In this document: positions 1-6,355 of the stretch, piece after piece
Layout of the letters: each line of letters opens with the position of its first letter
Position numbering within the stretch: the first letter of the stretch is position 1
DNA from: Pseudomonas sp.
GTDB taxonomy: Bacteria > Pseudomonadota > Gammaproteobacteria > Pseudomonadales > Pseudomonadaceae
Length of the DNA stretch: 7,129 nucleotides
Assembly: GCA_003488145.1 (NCBI GenBank)
Contig: DNMQ01000083.1
Location: 1-7,129, forward strand
Direction of reading: 5' to 3'
Notes under the pieces: generated by a model
Database searches by the model: none
Told to the model about the DNA's origin: nothing
What the model saw: only the letters and a program-made list of their open reading frames with translations
Translations under genes and position numbers: made by a program

Positions 1-26
1 ACGCGCAGCAGATCGTGAATAGGCTC

Positions 27-947
27 TCAGGCGGTGCTGCGCAGCCGGGCCAAATCCTTCACCGGCGAGGCGCCGAACAGCCGGCTGTACTCGCGGCTGA
101 ACTGCGAGGGGCTTTCGTAGCCGACCCGGTAGCCGGCGCTGGACACGTCGAGCCCCTCGGCGATCAGCAGCCGCCGCGCCTCCTGCAGGCGCAGCTGCTT
201 CTGGTACTGCAGCGGGCTCATCGCGGTAAGCGCCTTGAAGCGATGATGCAGCGTAGAGCTGCTGAGGTTGACGCGCTGCGCCAGCTCCTCGATGCGCAGC
301 GGTTCGACATAGTTGCGGTTCAGCCATTCGATGGCGCGGGTGACGCGATGGCCCTGGCTGTCGCGCACTGCGATCTCGTGCAGGTGGCGGCCCTGGCGAC
401 CGCAAAGCAGGCGGTAGAAGATCTCGCGCATGGCCAGCGGCGCCAGCACCGGGATGTCCTGCGGGCTGGCGAGCAGTCGCACCAGACGTAGCGTGGCATC
501 CAGCAACGGCGCATCGATGCGGTCCAGATAGACCCCGCGCGCCGGCCCTTCCACGGGCTGGCTCAACGGCGCGCTTTCGGCCACCAGGGTGGCGACCATT
601 GCCGGGTCGATATCCAGACGGATGCACAGGTACGGCTCGCCGGACGAGGCCTCCAGCACGCGACCGGCCACCGGCACGGTGACCGATACCACCAGGTAGT
701 GCAGCGCATCGTAGGTGTACAGCTCGTCGCCCAGGCGCACCTCCTTGCTGCCCTGCACGATGATGCACAGCGCCGGCTTGTGCAACCCGTGCACCAGTTC
801 GCTCGGCGCGCTGCAGCGGATCAGGTAAAGATCGTCAATCGCGGTGGGATGCATGCCGTCGTCGCGCAGGAGGCCATCGATCAGCCGCGCCAGGGCGGCA
901 CGCTGGGCAATCGTTTCCTCGGCGGGATGAAGGTCCATCTGGTTCAT
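27..947 (-). CDS. AraC-family transcriptional regulator (AraC_N + HTH_18)
   Basis: A 306-residue cytoplasmic DNA-binding regulator of usual family length. The N-terminal half (about residues 38-185) matches the AraC_N type sensor domain: the stretch around 52-75 (LVHGLHKPALCIIVQGSKEV) and the following LGDELYTYDALHYLVVSV are hallmark sequences of that family. The C-terminal part (about 203-302) is the double helix-turn-helix AraC domain; the first HTH includes IEELAQRVNLSSSTLHHRFK (219-238) and the second ends in the classic signature AGYRVGYESPSQFSREYSRL (271-290) followed by FGASP. The start at 947 has no obvious Shine-Dalgarno sequence, and a second ATG lies three codons in at 938. The gene is divergent from the ABC importer operon, which makes control of that operon, or only of itself, possible, but nothing in the sequence proves it. 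The ligand is unknown. Family assignment is firm; target is inference. Confidence 0.93.
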   Translation of the reverse strand: MNQMDLHPAEETIAQRAALARLIDGLLRDDGMHPTAIDDLYLIRCSAPSELVHGLHKPALCIIVQGSKEVRLGDELYTYDALHYLVVSVTVPVAGRVLEASSGEPYLCIRLDIDPAMVATLVAESAPLSQPVEGPARGVYLDRIDAPLLDATLRLVRLLASPQDIPVLAPLAMREIFYRLLCGRQGRHLHEIAVRDSQGHRVTRAIEWLNRNYVEPLRIEELAQRVNLSSSTLHHRFKALTAMSPLQYQKQLRLQEARRLLIAEGLDVSSAGYRVGYESPSQFSREYSRLFGASPVKDLARLRSTA

Positions 948-1171
948 GCAGGCAACCGGTGGAAGCGGAAAGGACGGTTAGCTTAGCAGCCCATCCGGCC
1001 CGCGGTCGTCCCGCCCCATGGCAGTGCATCGACACGACGGTGTTACCGAGTGAAGCACCAAAGCGATGCACCGGCTAACATCGTCGCATGGCCAACCGGT
1101 GGCGCAGCTGCCGTGGCCGCTTCGCATCTCAATTCCTGACTGCCTGGCCAGCTTTTTGCTACACCCTGGTC
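948..1171. promoter_or_regulatory. Divergent intergenic region with repeats, candidate regulator-binding sites
   Basis: This stretch separates the AraC gene from the ABC operon and must hold both promoters. Visible repeats are a direct copy of CAACCGGTGG at 953-962 and 1093-1102, and an 8-bp inverted repeat GTGCATCG (1024-1031) / CGATGCAC (1064-1071) separated by 32 bp, with a small hairpin CGGT-GTT-ACCG (1038-1048) between its arms. A weak candidate promoter for the operon is CTGACT (1136-1141), then TGCTACACC with hexamer TACACC at 1160-1165; it fits the consensus poorly. No strong sigma-70 promoter is visible on either strand. Binding of the AraC protein here is inference from position only. 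Confidence 0.3.
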
Positions 1172-2752
1172 ATGAAAAACCCAGCGGACGCCTCCATGCC
1201 CGAATCCCAGACCGCGCGCCTCAAGCTCTGCGGCATAACCAAACAGTACCCAGGCTGCCTGGCCAACGATCGTATCGACCTGTCGATCCAGCCGGGCGAG
1301 ATCCACGCCCTGCTCGGCGAGAACGGCGCCGGCAAGAGCACCCTGATGAAGATCATCTACGGCGTGACCCAGCCGGACGCCGGCGAAATCCACTGGCAGG
1401 GCGAACGGGTGACCATGCGCGACCCGGCCCAGGCCCGCGAACGCGGCATCGGCATGGTGTTCCAGCACTTCTCGCTGTTCGAGACGCTCTCTGTGGCGGA
1501 GAACATCGCCCTGGCGCTGGGCGCCAAGGCCGGTATGCCAAAGCAGCTGGAGCCGAAGATCCGTGAGGTCTCGCAGCGCTACGGCATGCCGCTGGAGCCG
1601 CAACGGCTGGTGCACAGCCTGTCCATCGGCGAGCGCCAGCGGGTGGAGATCATCCGCTGCCTGATGCAGGACATCCGCCTGCTGATCCTCGACGAACCGA
1701 CCTCGGTGCTTACCCCGCAGGAGGCCGACGAGCTGTTCGTGACCTTGCGCCGGTTGGCGGCCGAGGGCTGCAGCATCCTGTTCATCAGCCACAAGCTCAA
1801 CGAGGTGCGCGCGCTGTGCCAAAGCGCCACGGTGCTGCGCGCCGGCCGCGTGTCCGGCGAGTGCGTCCCGGCCGAGTGCTCGGACCTGGAGCTGGCGCGG
1901 CTGATGGTCGGCGATGCCGAGGGGCTGGAAGCCGAATACCCGAAGAGCGAGGGCCGCGCGCCGTTCCTGCGGGTCGAGCGGCTGTCCTGGCACAACGCCG
2001 ATCCGTTCGGAGTATCCCTCGAAGAGGTGGACCTGGAAGTGCGCGCCGGCGAGATCGTCGGTATCGCGGGAGTCGCCGGCAACGGCCAGGACGAACTGCT
2101 CGCCCTGCTCAGTGGCGAACAGCGCCTGCCTGCCGCCCAGGCCATGCACATCCGCTTTCTCGGTGACGACGTCGCCCATCTGCGCCCCGACGCCCGCCGT
2201 CGCCATGGTATGGCCTTCGTGCCGGCCGAACGCCTCGGTCACGGCGCGGTGCCGAGCATGAGCCTGGCCGACAACGGCCTGCTCACCGCCTATCAGCAGA
2301 CCGGCATGGTCGAGCAGGGCATGATCCGCCGCGGCAAGGTGCGCGCCTTCGCCGAACAGGTCATCCAGCGCTTCGCCGTGAAGACGCCGGACGCACAGAC
2401 CCCGGCGGCGAGCCTGTCCGGCGGCAACCTGCAGAAATTCATCCTTGGTCGCGAAATCCTGCAGCAGCCGAAGCTGCTGATCGCCGCGCACCCGACCTGG
2501 GGCGTGGACGTCGGCGCGGCAGCAGCGATCCACCGCGCGCTGATCGAACTGCGCGATGCCGGCGCGGCGATCCTGGTGATCTCCGAAGACCTCGAGGAAC
2601 TGTTCCAGATCAGCGACCGCATCGCCGCCCTGAGCGACGGCAGGCTGTCGCCACAGCGCGCTACTGCCAGCACCTGCCCGGTCGAAGTCGGCCGCTGGAT
2701 GGCCGGCCAGTTCGATACCAGCGACACCCCTGTTTCCACCTCTGCCGCCTGA
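1172..2752 (+). CDS. ABC importer ATP-binding protein, two nucleotide-binding domains (BMP/nucleoside-type)
   Basis: The 526-residue ATPase energises uptake through the two permeases encoded downstream, at the inner face of the cytoplasmic membrane. It carries two ABC domains in one chain, as in the sugar/nucleoside importer ATPases (RbsA, YufO/NupO class, COG3845). Domain 1 has Walker A GENGAGKST (49-57), a Q-loop in VFQHF (Q98), signature LSIGERQRVEI (150-160), Walker B LLILDEPT (170-177) and the switch histidine in ISHKL (H207). Domain 2 has a degenerate Walker A GVAGNGQDEL (300-309), an intact LSGGNLQK signature (415-422), and AAHPTWGVDVGA (438-449) in place of a canonical DEPT Walker B; such a weakened second site is usual for the family. 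The ATG at 1172 was chosen because homology-like sequence starts soon after it; 1196 is an equally possible start, and an upstream in-frame ATG at 1088 adds only unconvincing residues. The first permease starts 12 nt after the stop. The substrate is probably a nucleoside or related purine/pyrimidine compound, by family. Confidence 0.93.
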   Translation: MKNPADASMPESQTARLKLCGITKQYPGCLANDRIDLSIQPGEIHALLGENGAGKSTLMKIIYGVTQPDAGEIHWQGERVTMRDPAQARERGIGMVFQHFSLFETLSVAENIALALGAKAGMPKQLEPKIREVSQRYGMPLEPQRLVHSLSIGERQRVEIIRCLMQDIRLLILDEPTSVLTPQEADELFVTLRRLAAEGCSILFISHKLNEVRALCQSATVLRAGRVSGECVPAECSDLELARLMVGDAEGLEAEYPKSEGRAPFLRVERLSWHNADPFGVSLEEVDLEVRAGEIVGIAGVAGNGQDELLALLSGEQRLPAAQAMHIRFLGDDVAHLRPDARRRHGMAFVPAERLGHGAVPSMSLADNGLLTAYQQTGMVEQGMIRRGKVRAFAEQVIQRFAVKTPDAQTPAASLSGGNLQKFILGREILQQPKLLIAAHPTWGVDVGAAAAIHRALIELRDAGAAILVISEDLEELFQISDRIAALSDGRLSPQRATASTCPVEVGRWMAGQFDTSDTPVSTSAA

Positions 2753-2764
2753 CGAGAATCCATC

Positions 2765-3871
2765 ATGCTGTTATCCCTGCAACCCCGCGGCGAGGCCTCA
2801 CGGGCCATGCTCTGGTTCTCGCCATTGCTGGCGGCACTGCTGACGCTGCTGAGCGGCGCGCTGCTGTTCGCGCTGCTCGGCCATCCGCCGCTGGAAACCC
2901 TCAAGGTGCTGCTGATCGACCCGCTCGGCGATCTCTACGGCGTCTCCGAACTGCTGGTCAAGGCGCTGCCGATCCTGCTTTGCGCCCTCGGCCTGGCGGT
3001 GGTCTACAACGCGCGCATCTGGAACATCGGTGCCGAAGGCCAGCTACTCATCGGCGCCCTGGCCGGCAGCGCGCTGGCGGTCAACATCATCGACTGGGAT
3101 TCGCGCTGGGCTCTGGTGCTGACACTGCTGCTCGGCACGCTCGGCGGCGCCGCCTGGGCCGGGCTCTGCGCCTGGCTGAAGACGGCGTTCAACGCCAACG
3201 AAATCCTCACCAGCATCATGCTCAACTACATTGCGCTGAACCTGCTGCTGTTCGCCGTGCACGGCCCGCTGAAGGACCCGGAAGGCTTCAACTTCCCCGA
3301 GTCGGCGATGTTCGGCGACGCCACCCGGCTGCCCGAGCTGATCGAAGGGCTGCGCGTGCATGGCGGTTTCTACTTCGCCCTGCTGGCGCTGGTAGTGGTC
3401 TGGGTGCTGCTGCAGAAGAGCTTTCTCGGCTTCCAGATCAAGGTGCTCGGCCTGGACAAGCGCGCCGCCGGCTTCGTCGGTTTCCGCGACAAGAAGCTGG
3501 TCTGGATCGCCCTGCTGATCAGCGGCGGCCTGGCCGGGCTGGCCGGTGTCGCCGAAGTCACCGGGCCAATCGGCCAACTGGTGCCGCAAGTTTCACCGGG
3601 CTATGGCTACGCGGCGATCACCGTGGCCTTCCTCGGTCGCCTGAACCCCATCGGTATCGTCTTCGCCAGTCTGCTGATGGCGCTGCTCTACCTCGGTGGC
3701 GAGAACGCGCAGATGGCCGCCAACCTGCCGCAATCCATCACTCAGCTGTTCCAGGGCATGGTGCTGTTCTTCCTGCTCGCCTGCGACGTACTGATCCTCT
3801 ATCGCCCGCGCCTGAAGCTGTGGGCGCGCAAACCGGCGCTCGTCAGCGCTAAAGAGGAGCCGGCCACATGA
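2765..3871 (+). CDS. ABC importer permease 1 (BPD_transp_2, nucleoside-type)
   Basis: A 368-residue polytopic inner-membrane protein, first of two permeases making the translocation channel. Hydrophobic segments are visible at about 17-39, 62-82, 93-109, 115-137, 148-165, 201-216, 246-263, 282-312 and 325-346. The conserved NIGAEGQLLIGA (87-98) and NANEILTSIMLNYIALNL (143-160) are typical of the YufP/NupP group (COG4603), as is SPGYGYAAITVAFLGRLNP (277-295). The N-terminal extension before the first hydrophobic segment is about 16 residues. The start at 2765 lies 12 nt behind the ATPase stop with only a weak GAG as ribosome-binding element, so translation is probably coupled to the upstream gene. 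The TGA stop overlaps the ATG of a small ORF (ATGA at 3868-3871) preceded by a good AAAGAGGAG. Function as permease is firm; substrate is inferred from family. Confidence 0.93.
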   Translation: MLLSLQPRGEASRAMLWFSPLLAALLTLLSGALLFALLGHPPLETLKVLLIDPLGDLYGVSELLVKALPILLCALGLAVVYNARIWNIGAEGQLLIGALAGSALAVNIIDWDSRWALVLTLLLGTLGGAAWAGLCAWLKTAFNANEILTSIMLNYIALNLLLFAVHGPLKDPEGFNFPESAMFGDATRLPELIEGLRVHGGFYFALLALVVVWVLLQKSFLGFQIKVLGLDKRAAGFVGFRDKKLVWIALLISGGLAGLAGVAEVTGPIGQLVPQVSPGYGYAAITVAFLGRLNPIGIVFASLLMALLYLGGENAQMAANLPQSITQLFQGMVLFFLLACDVLILYRPRLKLWARKPALVSAKEEPAT

Positions 3872-3933
3872 TCGTCCGCACTGCGCTACTGCCCTTTTCA
3901 CCCGCTGCTTGCCGCTTGAAGTTCGAGGCCTGA
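3868..3933 (+). CDS. 21-codon micro-ORF between the two permease genes
   Basis: The ORF starts at the ATG of an ATGA overlap with the permease 1 stop and ends with TGA at 3931-3933, three nucleotides before the ATG of permease 2. An AAAGAGGAG at 3850-3858 sits about 9 nt upstream of the ATG, the best Shine-Dalgarno sequence in this operon. The peptide begins MIVRTALLPF and resembles nothing I recognise. Two readings are possible: a short translated spacer that couples translation of the two permeases, or a spacer insertion that separated an originally overlapping permease 2 start from its ribosome-binding site, with the ORF being incidental. The stretch GCTTGCCGCTTGAAG (3908-3922) resembles simple GCTTGnnGCTTGAAG runs that I recall from pseudomonad intergenic DNA, which favours the insertion reading. 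Expression is not shown. Confidence 0.35.
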   Translation: MIVRTALLPFSPAACRLKFEA

Positions 3934-3936
3934 CCG

Positions 3937-4863
3937 ATGGACATGGATCTGCTGACCAATATCTTCTACGCCATGATCCGCACCGGCACGCCGCTGCTGC
4001 TGGTCGCCCTCGGCGAGCTGGTGTGCGAGAAGACCGGCGTACTCAACCTCGGCCAGGAGGGCATGATGCTGTTCGGCGCGGTGATCGGTTTCATCGTCGC
4101 CTTCGCCAGCGGCAACCTCTGGCTCGGCGTGCTGTTCGCCTGCCTGGCCGGTGTGCTGCTCTCGCTGCTGTTCGCCATGGTGGCCCTGGGCTTCAACGCC
4201 AATCAGGTCGCCACCGGCCTGGCGCTGACCATCTTCGGCGTCGGCCTGTCGTCCTTCGTCGGTGCCAGCTGGGTCGGCAAGCCGCTGGCCGGCTTCGAGC
4301 CGATCGCCATTCCGCTGCTCAGTGAAATCCCCGTGATCGGTCGCATGCTGTTCGCCCAGGATCTGCTGGTGTACCTGTCCTTCGGGCTGTTCGCCCTGGT
4401 GGCCTGGGTGCTGCTGAAAAGCCGCATCGGCCTGATCATCCAGGCCGTCGGCGAAAACCCCAACGCCGCCAGCGCCATGGGCCTGCCGGTACTGCGCGTG
4501 CGCACCCTGGCGGTGATGTTCGGCGGCGGAATGGCAGGGCTTGCCGGCGGCTACATGTCGCTCGCATACACGCCGATGTGGGCGGAAAACATGACCGCTG
4601 GCCGCGGCTGGATCGCCCTGGCCCTGGTGGTGTTCGCCAGCTGGCGGGTGAGCCGTGTACTGCTCGGCGCCTACCTGTTCGGCCTGGCCAGCATCCTCCA
4701 CCTGGTGGCGCAGGGTTTGGGCTTGGCGATCCCCGGCAACCTGCTGGCGATGCTGCCGTATGTGGCGACCATTCTGGTGCTGGTGCTGCTGTCGAGGGAT
4801 GCGATCCGTACACGGCTGTACGCGCCAGTGTCGCTGGGGCAGCCTTGGCAGCCGGGGCATTGA
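3937..4863 (+). CDS. ABC importer permease 2 (BPD_transp_2, nucleoside-type)
   Basis: A 308-residue polytopic inner-membrane protein that pairs with permease 1. Its length and conserved blocks fit the YufQ/NupQ group (COG1079). LNLGQEGMMLFGAVIGF (36-52) is the counterpart of the NIGAEGQ motif in permease 1; NANQVATGLALTIFG (87-101) and VGENPNAASAMGLPVLRVRT (171-190) follow, then MTAGRGWIALALVVFASW (219-236). Hydrophobic segments cover roughly 10-28, 40-57, 61-84, 92-110, 141-160, 190-210, 224-236, 240-262 and 266-286. The ATG at 3937 has GAGG at 3925-3928 at good spacing; a second ATG at 3943 (MDMD) is also possible. It is the last gene of the visible operon. The BMP-type substrate-binding lipoprotein that commonly accompanies these three genes does not follow. 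Confidence 0.93.
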   Translation: MDMDLLTNIFYAMIRTGTPLLLVALGELVCEKTGVLNLGQEGMMLFGAVIGFIVAFASGNLWLGVLFACLAGVLLSLLFAMVALGFNANQVATGLALTIFGVGLSSFVGASWVGKPLAGFEPIAIPLLSEIPVIGRMLFAQDLLVYLSFGLFALVAWVLLKSRIGLIIQAVGENPNAASAMGLPVLRVRTLAVMFGGGMAGLAGGYMSLAYTPMWAENMTAGRGWIALALVVFASWRVSRVLLGAYLFGLASILHLVAQGLGLAIPGNLLAMLPYVATILVLVLLSRDAIRTRLYAPVSLGQPWQPGH

Positions 4864-4914
4864 TTTGTCGGGCCGGTTGACTACGCGGAACCAGGCCGGT
4901 TGGCGGGTTGCTTG

Positions 4915-5121
4915 AGAGCTTGGTTTCGCCCTGCTGGGCGAGTTCCTTTTGGCAGTCGCCCGGATGGCCGGCCCCGCCAAAAGGAACCAAAAAGTCTTGC
5001 CCTGCCATCCAGGTCTCGCTACGCGAGATTTCCCTCATTCCATCGTTGCTCCGAGGGTCGCCGCGCAAGGGGCGGTCGGTATCGCCTGTTGGTTCGTGCA
5101 AAAACAACCAGCAAGACCTGG
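4915..5121. repeat. Hairpin-rich intergenic element resembling a dispersed Pseudomonas repeat
   Basis: A non-coding block with consecutive stem-loops. They are TCGCCC/GGGCGA (4926-4931 with 4936-4941), a perfect 12-bp inverted repeat GTTCCTTTTGGC (4942-4953) with GCCAAAAGGAAC (4976-4987), and TCTCGC-TAC-GCGAGA (5014-5028). In addition CCAGGTCT (5009-5016) is matched by AGACCTGG (5114-5121), and GTCTTGC (4994-5000) by GCAAGAC (5111-5117), so the ends of the second half can pair across about 100 nt. The order GCCCTGCTGGGCGAGT, CTTTTGGC, GCCAAAAGGAACCAAAA, GTCTTGCC, then a TCTCGCTACG-type hairpin matches, from memory, a multi-copy intergenic sequence of Pseudomonas genomes often mis-annotated as small proteins. 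The open frames across it (4900-5171, three frames) are judged non-coding. Copy number cannot be seen in one window. Confidence 0.6.
4926..4950 (+). terminator. Possible terminator of the ABC operon
   Basis: A six-pair hairpin TCGCCC-TGCT-GGGCGA (4926-4941) is followed by GTTCCTTTTGG, a short T-rich run. It lies about 60 nt behind the last permease stop, so it could end the operon transcript. The T-run is interrupted, and the hairpin is also the first element of the larger repeat described separately, so termination is a guess from position. Confidence 0.3.
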
Positions 5122-5206
5122 CTCTGATGCCAAGACCGTCAGCGACAGCTGGGCATCTTAAAAACGAGTAGCTGGGCACAGACTACGCTTCAGGCCTTTC
5201 TGAATT

Positions 5207-5977
5207 TCAAAGACTCTGCATCGTCCGGCACTTTGGAAACGCCGAGCACCCCCAAAATTGCTGCCCTGCTTTTGCCCCCGATTTCACGGTGCGTATCAGC
5301 AGCACACTGCCGCATTTCGGGCATTGTCGTTCTGCGGTTGGATCGCTACGGCGCTTGAGGTTTCGCACATGCTCACGGTGGGTGGCGAGAGTTGGCGCTC
5401 GGCGGTCGGTTTGCAAGGCATGCAGCATGGCGTCGATCTCAGCCTCGCTGAATACCGGCTGCTGGAATGACCTGATATAGCGGATAAAGCCGATGCCCTG
5501 GGTCACGTTGGCCGGCACTTCGGTTTTGAAGGTGCTGCCGCCGACAAAGGTGATGACCGAGTGCAGGTGCTCGGGGCTAACGCCAAGGGTGGCTTCCAGG
5601 GCCTTGAGGTGCTTGTAGTTCTGGCGTAGCGGGTTCTGGAACTTGAACGTGCGTTTGTAGAGCTTCTGCGTCCACTGCACCTGCTTTTCGCTACCGAAGA
5701 TCCAGCCGCTCATGTTCTTCGTTTCCAGTACGAAGATGCCGTACGGCGAAAGAAAAACGTGGTCGATCTGCGTGGTGCCGTCTGGCGTGTTCAAGGTGAC
5801 ATTGTGCAGGCGGCGGTAGGTCTGCTTGTCCAACTGCCAATGGGCAAACAGCCGCACCAGCAGTTCACCAATATGGCCCTTGGCCCAAGGCGACTTGAGC
5901 AGGCTAATCAGAAGGGCGGCCGGGATGAACCAAGCCAACATGCCCCAGGCCTGCGCGATGATGGGGGTGAAGTCCAT
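5207..5977 (-). CDS. Membrane-anchored NERD-domain protein with C-terminal zinc ribbon
   Basis: A 256-residue protein with three parts. Residues 11-27 form a hydrophobic stretch, probably a membrane anchor. Residues about 33-150 are a NERD (nuclease-related) domain: GHIGELLVRLF (34-44) supplies the conserved Glu (E38), and QIDHVFLSPYGIFVLETKN (70-88) supplies D72, E85 and K87, the D-(x)n-ExK layout of restriction-endonuclease-like folds. Residues about 217-252 are a topoisomerase-type C4 zinc ribbon, with CPKCG (C219, C222) and FWGCSAFPKC (C244, C250). All expected catalytic-like residues and the four cysteines are present, so the gene looks intact. The ATG at 5977 has AGGGATAGGA upstream. 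Nuclease activity is suggested by the family fold and not proven; DNA binding by the zinc ribbon is likewise family inference. Its base use is visibly less GC-rich than the ABC operon, which fits an accessory gene. No partner gene is adjacent. Confidence 0.88.
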   Translation of the reverse strand: MDFTPIIAQAWGMLAWFIPAALLISLLKSPWAKGHIGELLVRLFAHWQLDKQTYRRLHNVTLNTPDGTTQIDHVFLSPYGIFVLETKNMSGWIFGSEKQVQWTQKLYKRTFKFQNPLRQNYKHLKALEATLGVSPEHLHSVITFVGGSTFKTEVPANVTQGIGFIRYIRSFQQPVFSEAEIDAMLHALQTDRRAPTLATHREHVRNLKRRSDPTAERQCPKCGSVLLIRTVKSGAKAGQQFWGCSAFPKCRTMQSL

Positions 5978-6050
5978 TTCCTATCCCTGGGTGATCCTGA
6001 ATTAACCGGATAGTAGCGAAACTTGGCGTAATGGCACGACAGTGTCGCGC
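5978..6050 (-). promoter_or_regulatory. Upstream region of the NERD gene, weak promoter candidate
   Basis: Reading leftwards, a TACTAT hexamer (plus-strand 6010-6015) lies about 32 nt before the ATG and could be a -10 element; no good -35 is visible at proper spacing. A perfect small palindrome CGACA-G-TGTCG occupies 6037-6047, slightly upstream, and could be a regulator site. The ribosome-binding sequence AGGGATAGGA directly precedes the ATG at 5977. Promoter assignment is weak. Confidence 0.25.
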
Positions 6051-6080
6051 ACCTCCGTACGCTCCTTTGTCTCTGCGGGG

Positions 6081-6340
6081 TCAGCCTTGAGCGTGTGCCG
6101 GCTGCTGTATCCGGTAACGCGTGCTGCGCCCGCCAGTGGGCAGTCGGGCAAGGCAGCCCTTCTCGAGATGGCGCGTGGCGGTGGCTTTCGAGACTTTGGC
6201 CACAGCCTGGTAGGAAGAACGACTGGACGACTTCCCTAGTTCAAGAACAGCCGCAGCGATGCAGGCCTCGGCCCAATTTCTACGAGCCGGCATTGCGCAC
6301 TTTTGATTGGCTGCTGTCAGATACAGAGCGGGTCATTCAT
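6081..6340 (-). pseudogene. Remnant of a Fic-family gene: N-terminal stub plus C-terminal winged helix
   Basis: The open 70-codon frame at 6081-6293 reads as a winged-helix end: YQAVAKVSKATATRHLEKGC (48-67 of the frame including its tail region) leading to LPTGGRSTRYRI. This resembles the C-terminal DNA-binding module of COG3177-type Fic proteins, where VSkATATRdl..LvekGcl..l...GRsTrYri is the usual pattern. About four to six residues that normally stand between the TATRH helix and EKGCL appear to be missing. No Fic motif (HPFxxGNGR type) is present. Upstream in another frame, an ATG at 6340 gives MNDPLCI, then a TGA at 6319-6317, then QQP; a TGG at that stop would give the WQQP seen near the start of Fic proteins of this class. 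The simplest reading is a fic gene that lost its whole catalytic core by internal deletion. The winged-helix match is fairly clear, the N-terminal stub is tentative. A surviving 70-residue DNA-binding peptide is a less likely alternative. Confidence 0.55.
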
Positions 6341-6355
6341 GAGGGCTGCTCGTCT

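Noticed and set aside
1088..1171. Upstream extension of the ATPase start to the ATG at 1088
   Set aside because: The 28 extra residues do not look like an ABC protein N-terminus and would cover most of the promoter region; starts at 1172 or 1196 fit the family better.
1043..2533. A 496-codon open frame on the minus strand opposite the ATPase gene
   Set aside because: It is the complement of a clear double-NBD ATPase, is rich in H, Q, A and R as expected for an antisense frame of GC-rich coding DNA, and shows no domain.
1172..2752. Degenerate second nucleotide-binding site as a sign of a broken ATPase
   Set aside because: A weakened second Walker A/B with an intact signature is normal for RbsA/YufO-type double-NBD ATPases.
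2980..3852. A 290-codon plus-strand frame inside permease 1
   Set aside because: It is an arginine-rich out-of-frame reading of the permease with no recognisable family.
3898..4980. A 360-codon open frame on the minus strand opposite permease 2
   Set aside because: Its composition (runs of Q, H, G, A and D) is typical of antisense reading of a hydrophobic membrane-protein gene; permease 2 explains the region fully.
4900..5171. Three overlapping small open frames on the plus strand behind permease 2
   Set aside because: They lie across the hairpin-rich repeat, which gives recurrent spurious proteins in Pseudomonas annotation; no frame has a ribosome-binding site or domain.
5189..5204. Terminator behind the NERD gene (TTCAG/CTGAA hairpin)
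   Set aside because: A five-pair, AT-containing stem with a six-base loop and no T-run is too weak to call.
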